A stretch of 64,000 nucleotides of DNA from Rhizobium sp. BK376 (lineage in GTDB: Bacteria > Pseudomonadota > Alphaproteobacteria > Rhizobiales > Rhizobiaceae): NCBI RefSeq assembly GCF_004341625.1, contig NZ_SLZG01000008.1, forward strand, positions 1 through 64,000, written 5' to 3'. Both the position numbers and the translations under genes were made by a program. The notes beneath the pieces are model-generated. The model worked only from the letters and a program-made list of their open reading frames with translations, was not told the DNA's origin and made no database searches. Shown piece after piece: positions 50,433 to 59,511 of the stretch. Within the stretch, counting starts at the first letter, position 1. Each line of letters opens with the position of its first letter.

Positions 50433-51464
50433 TTAGCGGCCGCCTTCCATCTTGCGGTGCCGCTGGTTGGTGCCACCGTCGCCATAGGGATAGGATGACG
50501 GCTGCGGTGCGCTGATGTCGTTCAGCGTCGCCATTTCTTCTTCGGTGAGGCGCAGCTTGGCCGCGGCCAAGTTATCGGCGAGTTGCTCCTTCGTGCGGGC
50601 ACCGAGAATGACCGACGTTACCGCCGGTCGTGCCGCGGTCCAGGCGAGGGCAACCTGCGCCATGCTGACATCCCAGGCCCTTGCGATCTTTTCCACTGCT
50701 TCGATGATCGCCCAGGTGCGTTCCTGGGCGTTACGCTGGGCATAGGATTCCATACCGCGGGATGGATTTTCGCCAAGGCGGGTGGCACCGGTCGGCGTAT
50801 TGTCCCGCTTGTACTTGCCCGTCAACCAGCCGCCGCCAAGCGGCGACCAGGGCAGGAGCCCCATGCCAGCATCCTGGCAGGCCGCGACGATTTCGAGCTC
50901 GATGTCGCGGACCAGCAGATTATATTGCGGCTGCAGCGTCACAGGGCGCGTGTAGCCCTGCGCCTTGGCGATTTCGGAAGCCTTGGCAATGTGCCAGCCG
51001 ACATAGTTGGAAAAACCGTAATAGGCGATCTTGCCTGCACGAACCGCGTCGTCGAGGAAGCGCAGCGTCTCCTCGATCGGCGTCAGCGCGTCCCAGGCAT
51101 GCATCTGGTAAAGGTCGATCTGCTCAATGCCGAGGCGGCGAAGCGAATCATCCAGCGCCTTGCCGAGATGGCGGCGCGAAAGGCCGAGATCGTTCGGACC
51201 CTGTCCCATCGGGAAGCGCCCCTTGGTGGCGATGACGGCCTGGTCGGCTTCGGTCGGTCGCGCCTTCAGCCAACGGCCGATGATTTCCTCGGACTTGCCG
51301 GCGCTGTAGACGTCGGCGGTATCGATGAAGTTTCCGCCGCCGGCGAAATAATCGTCGAGCAATGTGTGAGATGTTTCCTCATCGGCCTCGTTGCCGAAAG
51401 TCATGGTGCCCAGGCAATAGGCGGTGACGATAGCCCCGGTGGGACCGAGCTTGCGATATTCCAT
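50433..51464 (-). CDS. aldo/keto reductase
   Basis: A 343-residue NADP-dependent aldo/keto reductase: catalytic Asp48, Tyr53, Lys80-type pattern (G-G-N-F-I-D-T-A-D-V-Y-S-A-G then V-I-A-T-K-G-R-F), and a His at Y-Q-M-H-A-W. Start ATG at 51464 with GAGGAGGCAG. Similar to YajO/Tas-type general reductases; substrate unknown. Confidence 0.92.
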   Translation of the reverse strand: MEYRKLGPTGAIVTAYCLGTMTFGNEADEETSHTLLDDYFAGGGNFIDTADVYSAGKSEEIIGRWLKARPTEADQAVIATKGRFPMGQGPNDLGLSRRHLGKALDDSLRRLGIEQIDLYQMHAWDALTPIEETLRFLDDAVRAGKIAYYGFSNYVGWHIAKASEIAKAQGYTRPVTLQPQYNLLVRDIELEIVAACQDAGMGLLPWSPLGGGWLTGKYKRDNTPTGATRLGENPSRGMESYAQRNAQERTWAIIEAVEKIARAWDVSMAQVALAWTAARPAVTSVILGARTKEQLADNLAAAKLRLTEEEMATLNDISAPQPSSYPYGDGGTNQRHRKMEGGR

Positions 51465-51712
51465 TCCTGCCTCCTCTTTCGGAGCGCCGGCGGCGACGCA
51501 GACAGCCGTCGAGCAGAGCCAACGCTCCCTCATTCAGTCGCTATGTGTTGGTTGACACGGCAAATGCCGCCAAGTGATCCGGCGATCTGTGCCGGCGCGC
51601 AGACGATAGTCGACTTTTGTAACTTCAAGAAATCAAAATAATGAAAGCTGCGCTCTGATGCGTCTGCGCAATTCCGGACGCAAAACCGCTGTTGGCTTTT
51701 GCTGGAATTGCC

Positions 51713-52324
51713 TTACGGACCGTTCGCCAGGGCAAGAATGAGTTGCTGGATGTTGCCATCCTTGCTCATCTCGACGCGGTCGAATTCGGTGTCGCGCTGC
51801 CGCTGCTGCAGGGACAGGTCGCCGAGGCGCTTCGTCAGCTCGACGCGGATTTTCTTGCAGTCCGGATCATCAGGGGCCGACAGGCCGACGCTCGTCTGCT
51901 CGATTTCCCTGACCAACTGCTTGATGCTGTCGCCATGGACCGCCTCGTGCTTGCGCACGCCCGCGATGAAAGTCTCCCAGCTTTGGCGGACCGGGGCGGG
52001 GAGCGTCGATGCGGGCCTGGGCAGCGTGTAGGTAATAATCAATTTCGGAACGGCTGAGACGAGGACGCACGCATTGTCTTGCGGAACGTATTGCCGGGTC
52101 CAGGTCAGCTTGAAACCTGTATGCGCGATCGTGCGCCCAGTGCCGAGAGTAGGCCCGTGTTCGCCGATCGATTCGTAAAGTTCAGCGCCGGTCTTACCTG
52201 TGATGGGATAGGTCTGCACCTTTTCGACCGCCTGCCATTCGGCAGATGCGGCAATCGGCAGCGCCCCTGATATCAGCGCCGTTAGACAAACTTTCAGAAT
52301 CGCCTTCACGCATCCTCCGGACAA
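51713..52324 (-). CDS. exported DUF922 metalloprotease-like protein
   Basis: A 203-residue secreted protein with signal peptide (about residues 1-28) and the zinc-binding H-E-x-x-H motif within K-H-E-A-V-H-G-D near residue 125, the feature of DUF922 proteins. Function unknown. It is divergent from the cobA operon. Confidence 0.8.
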   Translation of the reverse strand: MSGGCVKAILKVCLTALISGALPIAASAEWQAVEKVQTYPITGKTGAELYESIGEHGPTLGTGRTIAHTGFKLTWTRQYVPQDNACVLVSAVPKLIITYTLPRPASTLPAPVRQSWETFIAGVRKHEAVHGDSIKQLVREIEQTSVGLSAPDDPDCKKIRVELTKRLGDLSLQQRQRDTEFDRVEMSKDGNIQQLILALANGP

Positions 52325-52465
52325 GCTTTGCGGTGCGAAGACTAGCGTTGGCGGATTGCGCTTTCAATGCTGTCCGGTGGCGTTCGATGCCGCAAACGAA
52401 CATCCGCTTCGGCGGCATTGCTGCCAATATTGCAATTCCGCCCGACCGGGCATAGGACAGCTTGG

Positions 52466-53308
52466 ATGAACGACACCGCATTTTCCAATCTTCCGGCGAT
52501 CGAGCCGGGCAGCGTCTGGCTCGTGGGCGCCGGGCCGGGCGATCCTGGGCTCTTGACGCTACTTGCGGCCAAAGGGCTTTCGGAAGCCGATGTCATCGTC
52601 CATGACGCGCTCGTAAATGAGGATTGCCTGAAGCTTGCCCGTCCGGGTGCGGCGGTGGAATATGCCGGCAAGCGGGGCGGAAAGCCGTCGGCGAAGCAGC
52701 GCGATATTTCGTTGCGCCTAGTGGAGCTTGCCCGCTCTGGGAAGCGGGTGTTGCGGCTGAAGGGCGGCGATCCCTTCGTATTCGGTCGCGGCGGCGAGGA
52801 AGCGCTGACGCTCGTCGAACATAATATCCCGTTCCGGATCGTGCCCGGAATTACGGCCGGCATCGGTGGCCTTGCCTATGCGGGAATTCCCGTGACGCAC
52901 CGCGATGTCAACCATGCCGTCACCTTCCTGACCGGCCACGATTCATCGGGTGTCGTGCCTGACGCAATCAATTGGGAAGCCATCGGCAAGGGCTCTCCTG
53001 TTATCGTCATGTATATGGCAATGAAGCATATCGCTCAGATCAGCGCCAATCTCATCGCTGCCGGTCGCTCGCCGGACGAGCCGCTCGCCTTTGTCTGCAA
53101 TGCCGCCACCTCGGCGCAGCAGGTGCTGGAGACGACGTTGGGCGAGGCCGAGGCAGCGGTTGCCGCCTCCGGACTGGAGCCGCCGGCGATCGTCGTAGTC
53201 GGCGAGGTTGTGAAGCTCAGGCCGTCGCTCGATTGGCTCGGCGCGCTGCAGGGACGCAAATTGCAGCCCGCGCCGCATGCGGCCGACGGCCGGAAGGCAT
53301 CGGCATGA
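52466..53308 (+). CDS. cobA: uroporphyrinogen-III C-methyltransferase
   Basis: A 280-residue SUMT: V-G-A-G-P-G-D-P-G-L-L-T-L and L-R-L-K-G-G-D-P-F-V-F-G-R-G-G-E-E, the SAM-binding motifs of the family. It methylates uroporphyrinogen III at C2 and C7 to precorrin-2, the branch to cobalamin (and siroheme). Start ATG at 52466. First of four overlapping genes (cobA-cobB-cobC-cobD). Confidence 0.94.
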   Translation: MNDTAFSNLPAIEPGSVWLVGAGPGDPGLLTLLAAKGLSEADVIVHDALVNEDCLKLARPGAAVEYAGKRGGKPSAKQRDISLRLVELARSGKRVLRLKGGDPFVFGRGGEEALTLVEHNIPFRIVPGITAGIGGLAYAGIPVTHRDVNHAVTFLTGHDSSGVVPDAINWEAIGKGSPVIVMYMAMKHIAQISANLIAAGRSPDEPLAFVCNAATSAQQVLETTLGEAEAAVAASGLEPPAIVVVGEVVKLRPSLDWLGALQGRKLQPAPHAADGRKASA

Positions 53309-54612
53309 GCGGCCTGCTCATAGCGGCACCTTCCTCCGGGTCCGGCAAGACCACGGTGACCCTGGGATTGCTGCGCGCGCTAAAGAAAAAGGGAATTCCC
53401 GTCGCACCGGGCAAGGCTGGTCCGGACTATATCGATCCGGCCTTCCATGCGGCTGCCGGCGGCACGCCTTGCCTCAATTTCGATCCATGGGCGATGCGGC
53501 CGGAGTTGATCTCAGCCAACGCATCCCGACATGTGGCTGGCGGCAAAACCCTGGTCATCGAAGCAATGATGGGACTTTTCGACGCGGCGGCTGACGGCAA
53601 GGGATCGGCGGCGGACCTTGCAGCCCTGCTTTCGCTCTCGGTCGTGCTTGTCGTCGATGCCTCGCGGATGTCGCAATCGGTGGCAGCCCTTGTTAGCGGC
53701 TTTGCCAATTTCCGCGCCGATATCCGCATCGCCGGCGTCATTCTCAACCGTGTCGGCAGCGAGCGGCATGAGACGATGCTGCGGGATGCACTTAATGCGA
53801 TACGGATGCCCGTCATTGCGGTCGTTCGCGCGGACAAGAGCCTGGCGCTGCCGGAGCGGCATCTTGGGCTTGTTCAGGCCGGAGAACATAACGGTCTTGA
53901 GGATTTCATCGAGCGTGCGGCGAAGGCCGTTTCCGCGGAATGCGATTTCGAAATGCTGCTGCGCGCGGCGCATCAGGGCATGAAGCGCGCGGCGGCAGCG
54001 AATATCGAGCGATTGCCGCCTTTGGGTCAACGCATCGCTGTTGCGCGCGACATCGCCTTCGCCTTCTCCTATGAGCACATGCTGCTCGGCTGGAAACGGC
54101 GGGGAGCCGAGATTTCCTTCTTCTCACCGCTTGCCGACGAAGCGCCTGCGATTGATGCGGATGCGATTTATCTGCCCGGCGGCTATCCGGAGCTGCATGC
54201 AGGCAAACTTGCCGCCGCGGGTCGCTTTCTTGAAGCCATGCGATCGGCGGCAGCCCGTGGCGTGCGCATTTACGGTGAATGCGGTGGCTACATGGTGCTG
54301 GGCGAGGGCCTTGTTGACGCATCGGGCGAGCGGCATGAGATGCTCGGTCTTTTGCCCGTCGTCACCAGCTATGAGACGCGCGAACGCCATCTCGGCTATC
54401 GGCGGGTAAAGCCACTCGCGGGCTCTTTCTTCGATCGCCCGATGACGGCTCATGAGTTTCACTATTCGACGATCGTTTCCGAGGGACAGGCGGAACGGCT
54501 GTTCAGCGTCCACGACGCGCGTGGCACGGATCTCGGCCTTGCAGGCCTGCAGCGAGGGAATGTCGCGGGCTCCTACATGCATCTGATCGATATCGCTCGC
54601 GAGGCTGCATGA
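53305..54612 (+). CDS. cobB: hydrogenobyrinic/cobyrinic acid a,c-diamide synthase
   Basis: A 435-residue CobB: N-terminal dethiobiotin-synthetase-like domain (S-S-G-S-G-K-T-T-V-T at about 10-19) and C-terminal glutamine-amidotransferase domain (Y-G-E-C-G-G-Y-M with the nucleophile Cys). It amidates the a and c carboxylates of hydrogenobyrinic acid. Overlaps cobA by 4 bases (ATGA) and cobC by 4. Confidence 0.94.
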   Translation: MSGLLIAAPSSGSGKTTVTLGLLRALKKKGIPVAPGKAGPDYIDPAFHAAAGGTPCLNFDPWAMRPELISANASRHVAGGKTLVIEAMMGLFDAAADGKGSAADLAALLSLSVVLVVDASRMSQSVAALVSGFANFRADIRIAGVILNRVGSERHETMLRDALNAIRMPVIAVVRADKSLALPERHLGLVQAGEHNGLEDFIERAAKAVSAECDFEMLLRAAHQGMKRAAAANIERLPPLGQRIAVARDIAFAFSYEHMLLGWKRRGAEISFFSPLADEAPAIDADAIYLPGGYPELHAGKLAAAGRFLEAMRSAAARGVRIYGECGGYMVLGEGLVDASGERHEMLGLLPVVTSYETRERHLGYRRVKPLAGSFFDRPMTAHEFHYSTIVSEGQAERLFSVHDARGTDLGLAGLQRGNVAGSYMHLIDIAREAA

Positions 54613-55610
54613 GCGGCAGGATATTGCATGGCGGCGGCATCACCGCGGCGGCGCGGCTGTTCGGCGGGAAGCCCGAGGACTGGCTCGACCTATCGACCGG
54701 CATCAACCCCAATCCGATTGTGCTCCCCGAAATTCCGGTTTCGGCATGGCATCGATTGCCGGATCAATATTTGACAGAACGGGCACGCAAGGCGGCGGGG
54801 GATTATTACCGGAGCGGCGACATTCTGCCATTGCCGGTCCCCGGGACGCAGTCGGTCATCCAGCTCCTTCCACGCCTTGCCGGACGGGTCGGGCGCGTCG
54901 CGATCCTGTCACCGACCTACGGTGAGTATGCCAAGGCATTCGAGGCAGCTGGTTTTGAGATTGACAGGATTTGCGATCTCGATGTGGTGGGTGGCGAGCA
55001 TTCAATCGTCGTCGTGGTCAACCCCAACAATCCGGATGGCCGGGTGATCGGCGTAGAGCGCCTGCGGAAAATGCACGATCGATTGGCGGCGCGGGACGGT
55101 TTCCTCATCGTCGACGAGGCCTTCGGCGACATGCGGCCCGAGGCGAGCCTTGCTCCGGTTTCAGCTTCGATGCCGAATCTCGTCATCTTTCGCTCCTTCG
55201 GCAAGTTCTTCGGCCTGGCCGGCTTGCGCCTCGGATTTGTCATCGCCAAGGCTTCCCTCCTCGATTGCTTCGAAGACTGGCTCGGTCCATGGGCGGTCTC
55301 GGGCCCCGCTTTGTCGCTGGCGGCCTCGCTGCTTACCGAGGATACAACATCGATCCGAACACGCATCGCCGAGCGCCGAAATGCGCTTCAGGAGGTCTTG
55401 TCAGGGGCGGGGCTGACGGTTGCCGGCGGTACGGAACTTTTCGCGCTCGTTGCCGATGGCCAAGCGAGCGACATATATTCGCATCTCGGCCGTCATCACA
55501 TTCTGGTCCGCAAATTCGACTATGCGGCGGATTGGTTGCGGTTCGGCCTTTGCCCCGACGAGGATGCCGACATCAGGCTCGCCGAGGCTCTTGCGGATTT
55601 TAAGACATGA
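54609..55610 (+). CDS. cobC: threonine-phosphate decarboxylase-like aminotransferase
   Basis: A 333-residue PLP-dependent protein of the class I/II aminotransferase fold: L-D-L-S-T-G-I-N-P-N-P near the start, N-P-N-N-P-D-G, and the lysine in F-R-S-F-G-K-F-F-G-L-A-G-L-R-L-G-F. The family makes (R)-1-amino-2-propanol O-phosphate from threonine phosphate for the nucleotide loop. Overlaps its neighbours by 4 bases at each end. Confidence 0.92.
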   Translation: MSGRILHGGGITAAARLFGGKPEDWLDLSTGINPNPIVLPEIPVSAWHRLPDQYLTERARKAAGDYYRSGDILPLPVPGTQSVIQLLPRLAGRVGRVAILSPTYGEYAKAFEAAGFEIDRICDLDVVGGEHSIVVVVNPNNPDGRVIGVERLRKMHDRLAARDGFLIVDEAFGDMRPEASLAPVSASMPNLVIFRSFGKFFGLAGLRLGFVIAKASLLDCFEDWLGPWAVSGPALSLAASLLTEDTTSIRTRIAERRNALQEVLSGAGLTVAGGTELFALVADGQASDIYSHLGRHHILVRKFDYAADWLRFGLCPDEDADIRLAEALADFKT

Positions 55611-56587
55611 TAATCGACGAACACCTGCTCATTCTCGTCCTGGCCCTGATCCTTGACCGAATCCTCGGCGATCCGGACTGGCTCTGGTCACGGATGTCGC
55701 ATCCCGTCGTCGTTTTCGGCAAGCTGATCGAAATCTTCGACCGAAGGTTCAATCTCAAGCATCTGCCGGGGATGATCCGCCGCCGCAACGGTATCATGTC
55801 GATCGTGGCCCTGCTCTTCATCGCGCTGATTGCCGGTTGGGCGGTGCACGGTTTCCTCGCCTTCTTCGGCTGGCTCGGCATCATGCTGGAAGCGCTTCTG
55901 GTTGCTGTTTTCATGGCGCAGAAAAGCCTTGCGGACCATGTCAACGAGGTTTCCAAGGCATTGCGGAGCGAGGGTCTGGAAGGGGGACGCGCTGCCGTTT
56001 CGCGCATCGTCGGACGGGATCCCGAGACATTGGACGAGGCGGGGATCTGCCGCGCAGCGATTGAAAGCCTGGCGGAGAATTTCTCCGACGGCGTGGTGGC
56101 GCCGGCGCTCTGGTACGCCGTCTTCGGGCTGCCGGGACTGTTCATTTACAAGATGCTGAACACGGCCGATTCGATGATCGGCCACAAATCGGAAACCTAT
56201 ATCGACTTCGGCTGGGCGGCCGCCCGGCTTGATGATCTGGCAAACTGGCCGGCGGCGCGGCTGTCGATCCTGCTGATTGCCGTTGGGGCTTTTGCCAAGA
56301 ATGGCCTTGCTGCACTGGGCAACACCATACGCGTTGCGGTTCGCGACGGCGGGCTGCATCGCTCGCCCAATTCCGGGCGGCCCGAAGCCGCCATGGCGGG
56401 CGCATTGGATATCCAGCTTGCCGGTCCGCGCGTCTATGGGGGCGAAATGGTTCGCGAGCCGATGATCAACGGGGCGGGCAGGGATATCGCGACCGTCAGC
56501 GATATCGAGGCCGGCGTGTCGATCTTTTATTCGGCCTGTTCGGTGCTTGTCGCCCTGGCGTTCGTCGCCTTTCTGATGCTGCTTTAA
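55607..56587 (+). CDS. cobD: adenosylcobinamide-phosphate synthase (CobD/CbiB)
   Basis: A 326-residue inner-membrane protein with about four to five helices and D-R-I-L-G-D-P, H-P-V-V-x-F-G-K-L-I near the start, the CbiB signature. It joins adenosylcobyric acid to aminopropanol (phosphate). End of the cobA-B-C-D operon. A short unconvincing hairpin lies just after the stop (56599-56623). Confidence 0.93.
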   Translation: MIIDEHLLILVLALILDRILGDPDWLWSRMSHPVVVFGKLIEIFDRRFNLKHLPGMIRRRNGIMSIVALLFIALIAGWAVHGFLAFFGWLGIMLEALLVAVFMAQKSLADHVNEVSKALRSEGLEGGRAAVSRIVGRDPETLDEAGICRAAIESLAENFSDGVVAPALWYAVFGLPGLFIYKMLNTADSMIGHKSETYIDFGWAAARLDDLANWPAARLSILLIAVGAFAKNGLAALGNTIRVAVRDGGLHRSPNSGRPEAAMAGALDIQLAGPRVYGGEMVREPMINGAGRDIATVSDIEAGVSIFYSACSVLVALAFVAFLMLL

Positions 56588-56732
56588 TCGCTTCCTTAAT
56601 GCGTCGGGTAAAATTCCCGCGACAATATTGTGATCGCGATCAGCATGGGTATTAAGCAAATGTAATCTCGCCTTCAATAGTGTCTCCCGGGGTTCTGAAT
56701 ATCCAAAAGTGGATTTTATGAAGGGGACGATT

Positions 56733-57161
56733 ATGACGAAGACAATGACGGCTCTGGCCGCGATTTTATGTTTGCAGTTTCACGTCGCTTCGGCAAATGC
56801 CTCTGTTCTGGTGGCCCAGGTCAACATTCCTACGCAGACGATGACGGTAACGGAAGACGGCGTCACCATGTATCGCTGGAAAGTTTCGACGGCTCGCAGG
56901 GGCTATGTTACGCCAGCGGGCTCCTATACTGCGAAATGGCTGTCGCGCGACCATCATTCGAAGAAATACGACAATGCGCCGATGCCATACGCGGTTTTCT
57001 TCAATGGCGGCTATGCCGTTCACGGGACGTATGAGCTGAAGTATCTCGGCCAGCCCGCTTCGCATGGCTGCGTTCGCCTGCAGCCGCAGAATGCCGCGAC
57101 TTTCTTCTCGCTCGCGCAGGAAGCCGGGCTCAGGAACACGCACATCATCATCGGCGACTGA
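56733..57161 (+). CDS. L,D-transpeptidase (YkuD) family protein
   Basis: A 142-residue exported protein with signal peptide and a YkuD domain: His97 (V-H-G-T-Y), then S-H-G-C-V-R-L (His111, Cys113 as nucleophile). It forms 3-3 cross-links in peptidoglycan or links lipoproteins to it. Start at 56733 follows AAGGGG; an ATG at 56718 is also possible. Confidence 0.88.
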   Translation: MTKTMTALAAILCLQFHVASANASVLVAQVNIPTQTMTVTEDGVTMYRWKVSTARRGYVTPAGSYTAKWLSRDHHSKKYDNAPMPYAVFFNGGYAVHGTYELKYLGQPASHGCVRLQPQNAATFFSLAQEAGLRNTHIIIGD

Positions 57162-57371
57162 ATCGCAATGAGCGTCGGTGATGCGCTCAGGGCCGGTGCG
57201 AGAAGGCGTTCTACCTCTCATGGGGCGCCTTTCGCCATGAGGCACCTTGTTTCATTGCTCTTTGGGCAACAGTTATTGGGCAAATTTCCGGGGCTTCGGG
57301 CGGAAAGCATTGGCTTTTGAAATGGATTTCCCTATGAGGGGGGTTAAACTTTCATTTCAAGAGGTATGGGC

Positions 57372-57650
57372 GTGACCGCTACATTCGACAAAGTTGCCGA
57401 CATCATCGCAGAAACCAGCGAAATCGACCGCGATACGATTACGCCGGAAAGCCATACGATTGATGATCTCGGTATCGATAGCCTCGACTTCCTGGACATC
57501 GTCTTCGCCATCGACAAGGAATTCGGCATCAAGATTCCGCTGGAAAAGTGGACGCAGGAAGTCAACGAAGGCAAGGTTTCCACAGAGGAATACTTCGTCC
57601 TCAAGAACCTCTGCGCCAAGATCGACGAACTGCGCGCCGCCAAGGGCTGA
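57372..57650 (+). CDS. acpXL: acyl carrier protein AcpXL
   Basis: A 92-residue acyl carrier protein for very-long-chain fatty acid synthesis: the phosphopantetheine serine lies in I-D-D-L-G-I-D-S-L-D-F (Ser37). The GTG at 57372, after AAGAGG at proper spacing, gives the usual rhizobial AcpXL start M-T-A-T-F-D-K-V-A; the ATG at 57366 would add two residues. First gene of the cluster for the 27-hydroxyoctacosanoic acid of lipid A. Confidence 0.95.
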   Translation: MTATFDKVADIIAETSEIDRDTITPESHTIDDLGIDSLDFLDIVFAIDKEFGIKIPLEKWTQEVNEGKVSTEEYFVLKNLCAKIDELRAAKG

Positions 57651-57784
57651 CATTCGTCCAATCTTTTTTGAACGCCCTGCCGCTCTGAAATATGGCGGCC
57701 GGGCGATTTCGTTCCTAACTATCGAATCCCGCCCACGCTTTCCTTCCCTATCGTGTCGGATCGGGGGCCGGATTGGAGACTGCG

Positions 57785-58258
57785 ATGCTGCTGGAATATT
57801 TCCAGATGATCGACCGGGTGGAAGCCGTCGACCTGTCCAAGGGCGTGCTGAAGGCGCGCTCGGTCGTTCCTGCCAAGAGCCCGGTTTTTGAAGGGCATTT
57901 CCCCGGCATGCCACTGGTTCCCGGCGTTCTTTTGATCGAGACCATGGCGCAGGCATCAGGCATGCTGGTTCTCGCCGTCACCAATTTTGCCGCAATGCCG
58001 TTTTTGATGACCGTCGATGGCGCCAAGATGCGCACCTTCGTCGAGCCGGAGGCCGTGCTCGATATCGAGGCGCTGCTGGAGCATGACGGGTCGGGATTCG
58101 CGGTGACGAAAGCGAAGATTTCCATTGCGGGCAAGAAGGTTTGCGATGCGCAGTTGAAGCTGCGAACCATGCCGTTTAATGAAGTGCCACTCGGCGATAT
58201 CGTGCGCAAGCGGGCAGGTGAGGTCGGGCTTCTCGACGCCATTGCCGCGGGCGCTTGA
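57785..58258 (+). CDS. fabZXL: FabZ-like 3-hydroxyacyl-ACP dehydratase
   Basis: A 157-residue hot-dog-fold dehydratase: catalytic His38 (F-E-G-H-F-P-G-M-P) and Glu52 (L-L-I-E-T-M-A-Q-A). It dehydrates 3-hydroxyacyl-AcpXL during elongation to 28 carbons. The ATG at 57785 follows GGAG; an upstream GAG/ATG start at 57773 is less likely. Confidence 0.92.
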   Translation: MLLEYFQMIDRVEAVDLSKGVLKARSVVPAKSPVFEGHFPGMPLVPGVLLIETMAQASGMLVLAVTNFAAMPFLMTVDGAKMRTFVEPEAVLDIEALLEHDGSGFAVTKAKISIAGKKVCDAQLKLRTMPFNEVPLGDIVRKRAGEVGLLDAIAAGA

Positions 58259-58295
58259 AGGTGCACGCCGGCTGGCGCAGCAAGAGGATTGATGA

Positions 58296-59498
58296 ATGGG
58301 CAAGGCTCAGAATGATGTGGTGATCACGGGTATCGGCATCGTCACATGCCAGGGCGTCGGCAAGGACGCGCATGTGGAAATGCTGACGGCCGCCACCACG
58401 CCGAAGACCATTATAGAGACCGAGAAGTTCAAACCCTATCCGGTGCATCCCCTGCCTGAGATCGACTGGTCGCAGCAGATCCCGAAGCGCGGCGACCAGC
58501 GCCAGATGGAAAACTGGCAGCGCATCGGCGTCTTCACCGCCGGCCTGGCACTCGATGATGCCGGCTTCAAGGACGATCTCGAAGCCTGCGGCACGATGGA
58601 CATGATCGTGGCAGCCGGCGGCGGCGAGCGCGACATCAATGTCGATACGCTGATCGTCAATGAAGGCCTGAAGCGTAACGACCGCGAATTGCTGCTGAAC
58701 GAGAAGCTGACGACCGAGCTGCGCCCGACCCTGTTCCTCGCACAGCTGTCCAATCTCCTGGCTGGCAACATTTCGATCGTCCACAAGGTTACCGGCTCGT
58801 CGCGAACCTTCATGGGCGAGGAAGCCTCCGGCATTTCTGCCGCCGAGACCGCCTTCTATCGCATCAAGTCGGGAGAATCGAGCCATGCGCTCGTTGGCGG
58901 CGCCTTTGCGGCCGAACGCCAGGACATGATCCTGCTGTTCGAGGCGATCAACGGCCATGCGCAGGGTGGCTGGCAGCCGCTTTGGTCCCGCAAGCCGGAA
59001 GACGGCGGCGGCATCATCAGCGGGTCGGTCAGTGCATTCCTGGTGCTGGAGTCGCGTGCGCATGCCGAAGCCCGTGGCGCGCATATTTATGCCACCCTCG
59101 ACGCGATTGAAGGCGATCGCGGCAACCGCGACGACGGCAGGTTCGAAGCCCGTCTGGAACGGCTTTTGGACCAGGCTGGCAAGAATGCGGGCGAGGCGCT
59201 GATCCTGTCCGGCAGCAGCGGAATGCTTGATCTGGCTGCTCGCGAGAAGGCGGTGATCGACGCAAAGTTTCCTGACGCGCCGATCCGCGGCTATGGCGGT
59301 GTCACCGGCCACGGACTTGAGGCGCAATTCCCGCTCGGGCTTGCGTTGGCCGCCCTTGCCGTTGCCAATAAGGCGAAGGTTCCGGCCTTCGACAGCGAGA
59401 ATGAAAAGCCCATGACATCAGGTGCGACGACTGCAATCGTAACGACGGTCGGCCATGTGCGCGGCGAGGGTGTCGCCGTTCTTTCGGCTGAAGCGTGA
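58296..59498 (+). CDS. fabF2XL: ketosynthase homologue lacking the active cysteine
   Basis: A 400-residue ketosynthase-fold protein in the place of fabF2XL. Where true ketosynthases read T-A-C-A-S-G, this sequence reads V-T-G-S-S-R-T-F-M-G-E-E-A-S-G (about 165-179), with no cysteine; the first catalytic His is also missing, the second region keeps G-H-G. Gene order and strand agree with the rhizobial cluster. Together with the next gene it looks like a chain-length-factor partner. The name follows conserved gene order. Confidence 0.85.
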   Translation: MGKAQNDVVITGIGIVTCQGVGKDAHVEMLTAATTPKTIIETEKFKPYPVHPLPEIDWSQQIPKRGDQRQMENWQRIGVFTAGLALDDAGFKDDLEACGTMDMIVAAGGGERDINVDTLIVNEGLKRNDRELLLNEKLTTELRPTLFLAQLSNLLAGNISIVHKVTGSSRTFMGEEASGISAAETAFYRIKSGESSHALVGGAFAAERQDMILLFEAINGHAQGGWQPLWSRKPEDGGGIISGSVSAFLVLESRAHAEARGAHIYATLDAIEGDRGNRDDGRFEARLERLLDQAGKNAGEALILSGSSGMLDLAAREKAVIDAKFPDAPIRGYGGVTGHGLEAQFPLGLALAALAVANKAKVPAFDSENEKPMTSGATTAIVTTVGHVRGEGVAVLSAEA

Positions 59499-59511
59499 GG
59501 AGCCAATCATC

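Noticed and set aside
57161..57371. CTCATGG/CCATGAG hairpin as terminator after the YkuD gene
   Set aside because: The stem is short, its loop long, and no T-run follows; not strong enough to call.
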